DNA of 13,456 nucleotides from contig JADJXM010000029.1 in NCBI GenBank assembly GCA_016715865.1, positions 1-13,456 on the forward strand, written 5' to 3'. The translations under genes and the position numbers were made by a program. Origin of the DNA: Acidobacteriota bacterium (GTDB lineage: Bacteria > Acidobacteriota > Blastocatellia > RBC074). Under the pieces are notes generated by a model, which was not told the origin of the DNA, ran no database searches, and worked only from the letters and a program-made list of their open reading frames with translations. Positions 12,110 to 13,456 of the stretch are shown here, piece by piece (within the stretch, counting starts at the first letter, position 1; every line of letters begins with the position of its first letter).

Positions 12110-12508
12110 ATGAATATTTCAGGAAAACGAACTTTCGCCATGACTTTTATCGTTCTGGCGGCGATTGCGATGATAACATCCGTATCTGCCCGGACTTCCA
12201 CCGCCTATGCACAGGGTGCCTCGGGCACCTGGCAATTGACCGTTGAAACCCAGGGCGGCACCGGAAACCCGAGCGTCACGCTGAAACAGGAAGGTGAGGA
12301 GATCACCGGAACATACAAGGGCCGTTTCGGAGATGCTCCGCTCAAAGGGACTATCAAAGGCAACGAGATTCAGTTCACGATTTCGATAAACGCCCAGGGC
12401 CAGGACCTGAAAATAGAATACAACGGCACCGTCGACGGATCGACGATGAAGGGTAAGGTCAAGTTCGGAGAAATGGCCGAAGGCACCTTTACCGGGAAAA
12501 AAGAGTAA
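12110..12508 (+). CDS. Small secreted beta-rich protein, function unknown
   Basis: A 132-residue protein with a signal peptide (about 1-35, MTFIVLAAIAMITSVSA, cleavage probably after AYAQ). The mature part of about 97 residues is a series of short beta-prone, Gly-punctuated segments: SGTWQLTVETQGG, PSVTLKQEGEEITGTYKG, PLKGTIKGNEIQFTIS, LKIEYNGTVDGSTMKGKVKFG, AEGTFTGKK. There are no cysteines and no catalytic motif. The pattern suggests a small beta-barrel or sandwich, perhaps lipocalin-like in shape; that is inference. AGGAG (12100-12104) stands 5 nt before the ATG. It starts 14 bp after the hydrolase gene and ends 19 bp before the oxygenase gene, so it is almost surely co-transcribed and may bind the same compound. 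Confidence 0.85.
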   Translation: MNISGKRTFAMTFIVLAAIAMITSVSARTSTAYAQGASGTWQLTVETQGGTGNPSVTLKQEGEEITGTYKGRFGDAPLKGTIKGNEIQFTISINAQGQDLKIEYNGTVDGSTMKGKVKFGEMAEGTFTGKKE

Positions 12509-12527
12509 TTGCTTCAGGAGGTTCGAG

Positions 12528-13456
12528 ATGAAACAACTGATTAGTGGCTGCGCAATAGGCCTCAGCCTGATAGCAGCGCTGTTCGTGACGCTCGGTACAA
12601 GTCAAGCAACGGTGAACTCGCCGGCCGCAATCACTTTCAGCAAGGACGTTGCGCCGATCATTCAGAAGAATTGTCAGGGCTGCCACAGGCCGGGCGAGGT
12701 CGCGCCCATGTCCTTTATGAGTTACAAGGATGTTCGACCATGGGTCAAGTCCATTCGTGAAAAGGTGCTCACACGCGAGATGCCGCCATGGTTTGCCGAT
12801 CCGCGACACGGTGAGTTCTCGAATGATTGTCGCCTGCCGCAAAAAGATATCGACACCATAGTGGCCTGGATCGATGGCGGCGTGAAGGAAGGCAATCCGG
12901 CGGATATGCCTCCGAATCCGAAATTCACACCCGGCTGGCAGATCGGCAATCCGGATGTAGTGCTGACGATGACGGAAGAGTTCTCTGTTCCGGCTGAAGG
13001 TGAAGTCCCCTACAAGTACTTCGCTGTGCCGACGAACTTTACCGAAGACAAGTACGTGCAATTTGCCGAAATTCGACAGGGCAATCGTGAGCTGGTGCAT
13101 CACATCATCGTCGATGTCAAATATCCTGAGCACGGAGACCTGCCCAAAGCTGGCGAGATCAAACCGAACGCGCTACAGGCCGCGCGCAGCCGCAACAGCA
13201 GCGGCGACCGGCCGGCCGATTCCGATGGCAGACTGGTCGGCTGGGCGCCCGGCGAAGCTCCGCTCATACTGAGACCCGGCCAGGCCAAACTGGTCAGAAA
13301 AGGTTCCGTCCTCATCTTCCAGGTTCACTACACGACGAATGGAAAAGCAGGCACCGATCGCAGCAGCGTGGGACTGATCTTTTCGAAACACCCGGTTGAA
13401 AAGCGAGTCATCACAGCCGGCGCTGTCGGTCGAAATCTCGCCATCCCGCCGGGCGA
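12528..13456 (+). CDS. Cytochrome c / copper type II (PHM-like) monooxygenase fusion, 3' end missing
   Basis: The frame is open from ATG 12528 to the right edge (309 codons). AGGAGG (12516-12521) lies 6 nt before the start, 19 bp after the previous gene. Residues 1-27 are a signal peptide. A cytochrome-c-like domain (about 35-128) has one heme site, CQGCH (Cys49, Cys52, His53), with EMPPWFADP (85-93) and a WIDGG helix. From about residue 140 it resembles the first copper domain of peptidylglycine hydroxylating monooxygenase: His191-His192 (LVHHIIVD) and His267 (FQVHYTTNG) match the three CuH ligands His107, His108 and His172 of the mammalian enzyme. The second domain, which would hold the CuM site, lies beyond the window. 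Such enzymes insert oxygen into C-H bonds using two coppers; the attached heme may deliver electrons in place of ascorbate (inference). An extra cysteine, Cys101, lies in FSNDCRL. Confidence 0.85.
   Translation, partial: MKQLISGCAIGLSLIAALFVTLGTSQATVNSPAAITFSKDVAPIIQKNCQGCHRPGEVAPMSFMSYKDVRPWVKSIREKVLTREMPPWFADPRHGEFSNDCRLPQKDIDTIVAWIDGGVKEGNPADMPPNPKFTPGWQIGNPDVVLTMTEEFSVPAEGEVPYKYFAVPTNFTEDKYVQFAEIRQGNRELVHHIIVDVKYPEHGDLPKAGEIKPNALQAARSRNSSGDRPADSDGRLVGWAPGEAPLILRPGQAKLVRKGSVLIFQVHYTTNGKAGTDRSSVGLIFSKHPVEKRVITAGAVGRNLAIPPG

Noticed and set aside
12489..13133. 214-codon minus-strand frame opposite the cytochrome/oxygenase gene
   Set aside because: The plus frame carries a signal peptide, CxxCH and copper-ligand motifs and continues past the edge; the minus frame has none.

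Overview
The window looks like a piece of an acidobacterial chromosome (phylum Acidobacteriota, perhaps Blastocatellia or a relative). This is inferred from gene content: a 1141-residue Oar-type TonB-dependent receptor with an N-terminal carboxypeptidase-regulatory-like domain, a c-type cytochrome fused to a copper type II monooxygenase, a many-bladed Ycf48-like propeller protein, and moderately GC-rich coding sequence with good AGGAGG-type ribosome binding sites. No rRNA, tRNA, CRISPR array, transposase or phage gene was recognised. Nearly every product has an export signal; the sugar epimerase-like enzyme is the only clear cytoplasmic protein.

Left part (1-3950), mostly unrelated cell-envelope genes. 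The start of a minus-strand exported protein runs off the left edge. Next is a minus-strand glycine-zipper protein with its own U-tract terminator, then an AT-rich divergent spacer. A plus-strand secreted propeller of 14 near-perfect 41-residue repeats faces a minus-strand periplasmic L,D-transpeptidase, with only 19 bp between their stop codons. The transpeptidase has a recognisable promoter and a forced TTG start.

Middle (3825-6009). A pair of inverted 37-bp arms, each itself a small GC hairpin, sits between divergent genes and resembles a REP doublet. It precedes a TIM-barrel sugar-phosphate isomerase/epimerase-like gene, whose stop codon lies inside a perfect 12-bp-stem hairpin. A di-heme cytochrome c peroxidase/MauG-type gene follows.

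Right part (6010-13456), the most interesting segment. A strong sigma70-like promoter (TTGACA, 16 bp, TAAAAT) lies between two palindromes: a 25-bp one covering the -35 box and a perfect 16-bp one, TACCGACCGGTCGGTA, at the expected transcription start. The second has the form of a TetR-family operator. After a leader of about 370 nt comes an apparent operon: TonB-dependent outer-membrane receptor, large secreted alpha/beta-hydrolase-like protein (DUF6351-like, GHGGSGG elbow), small secreted beta-rich protein, and a cytochrome c/PHM-like copper monooxygenase that continues past the right edge. The last three genes are 14 and 19 bp apart. A reasonable model, not proven here, is a ligand-induced system that binds and imports a hydrophobic or esterified compound, hydrolyses it outside the cytoplasm, and hydroxylates it with a copper enzyme fed electrons by its own heme domain. 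The substrate and the repressor gene are not visible.
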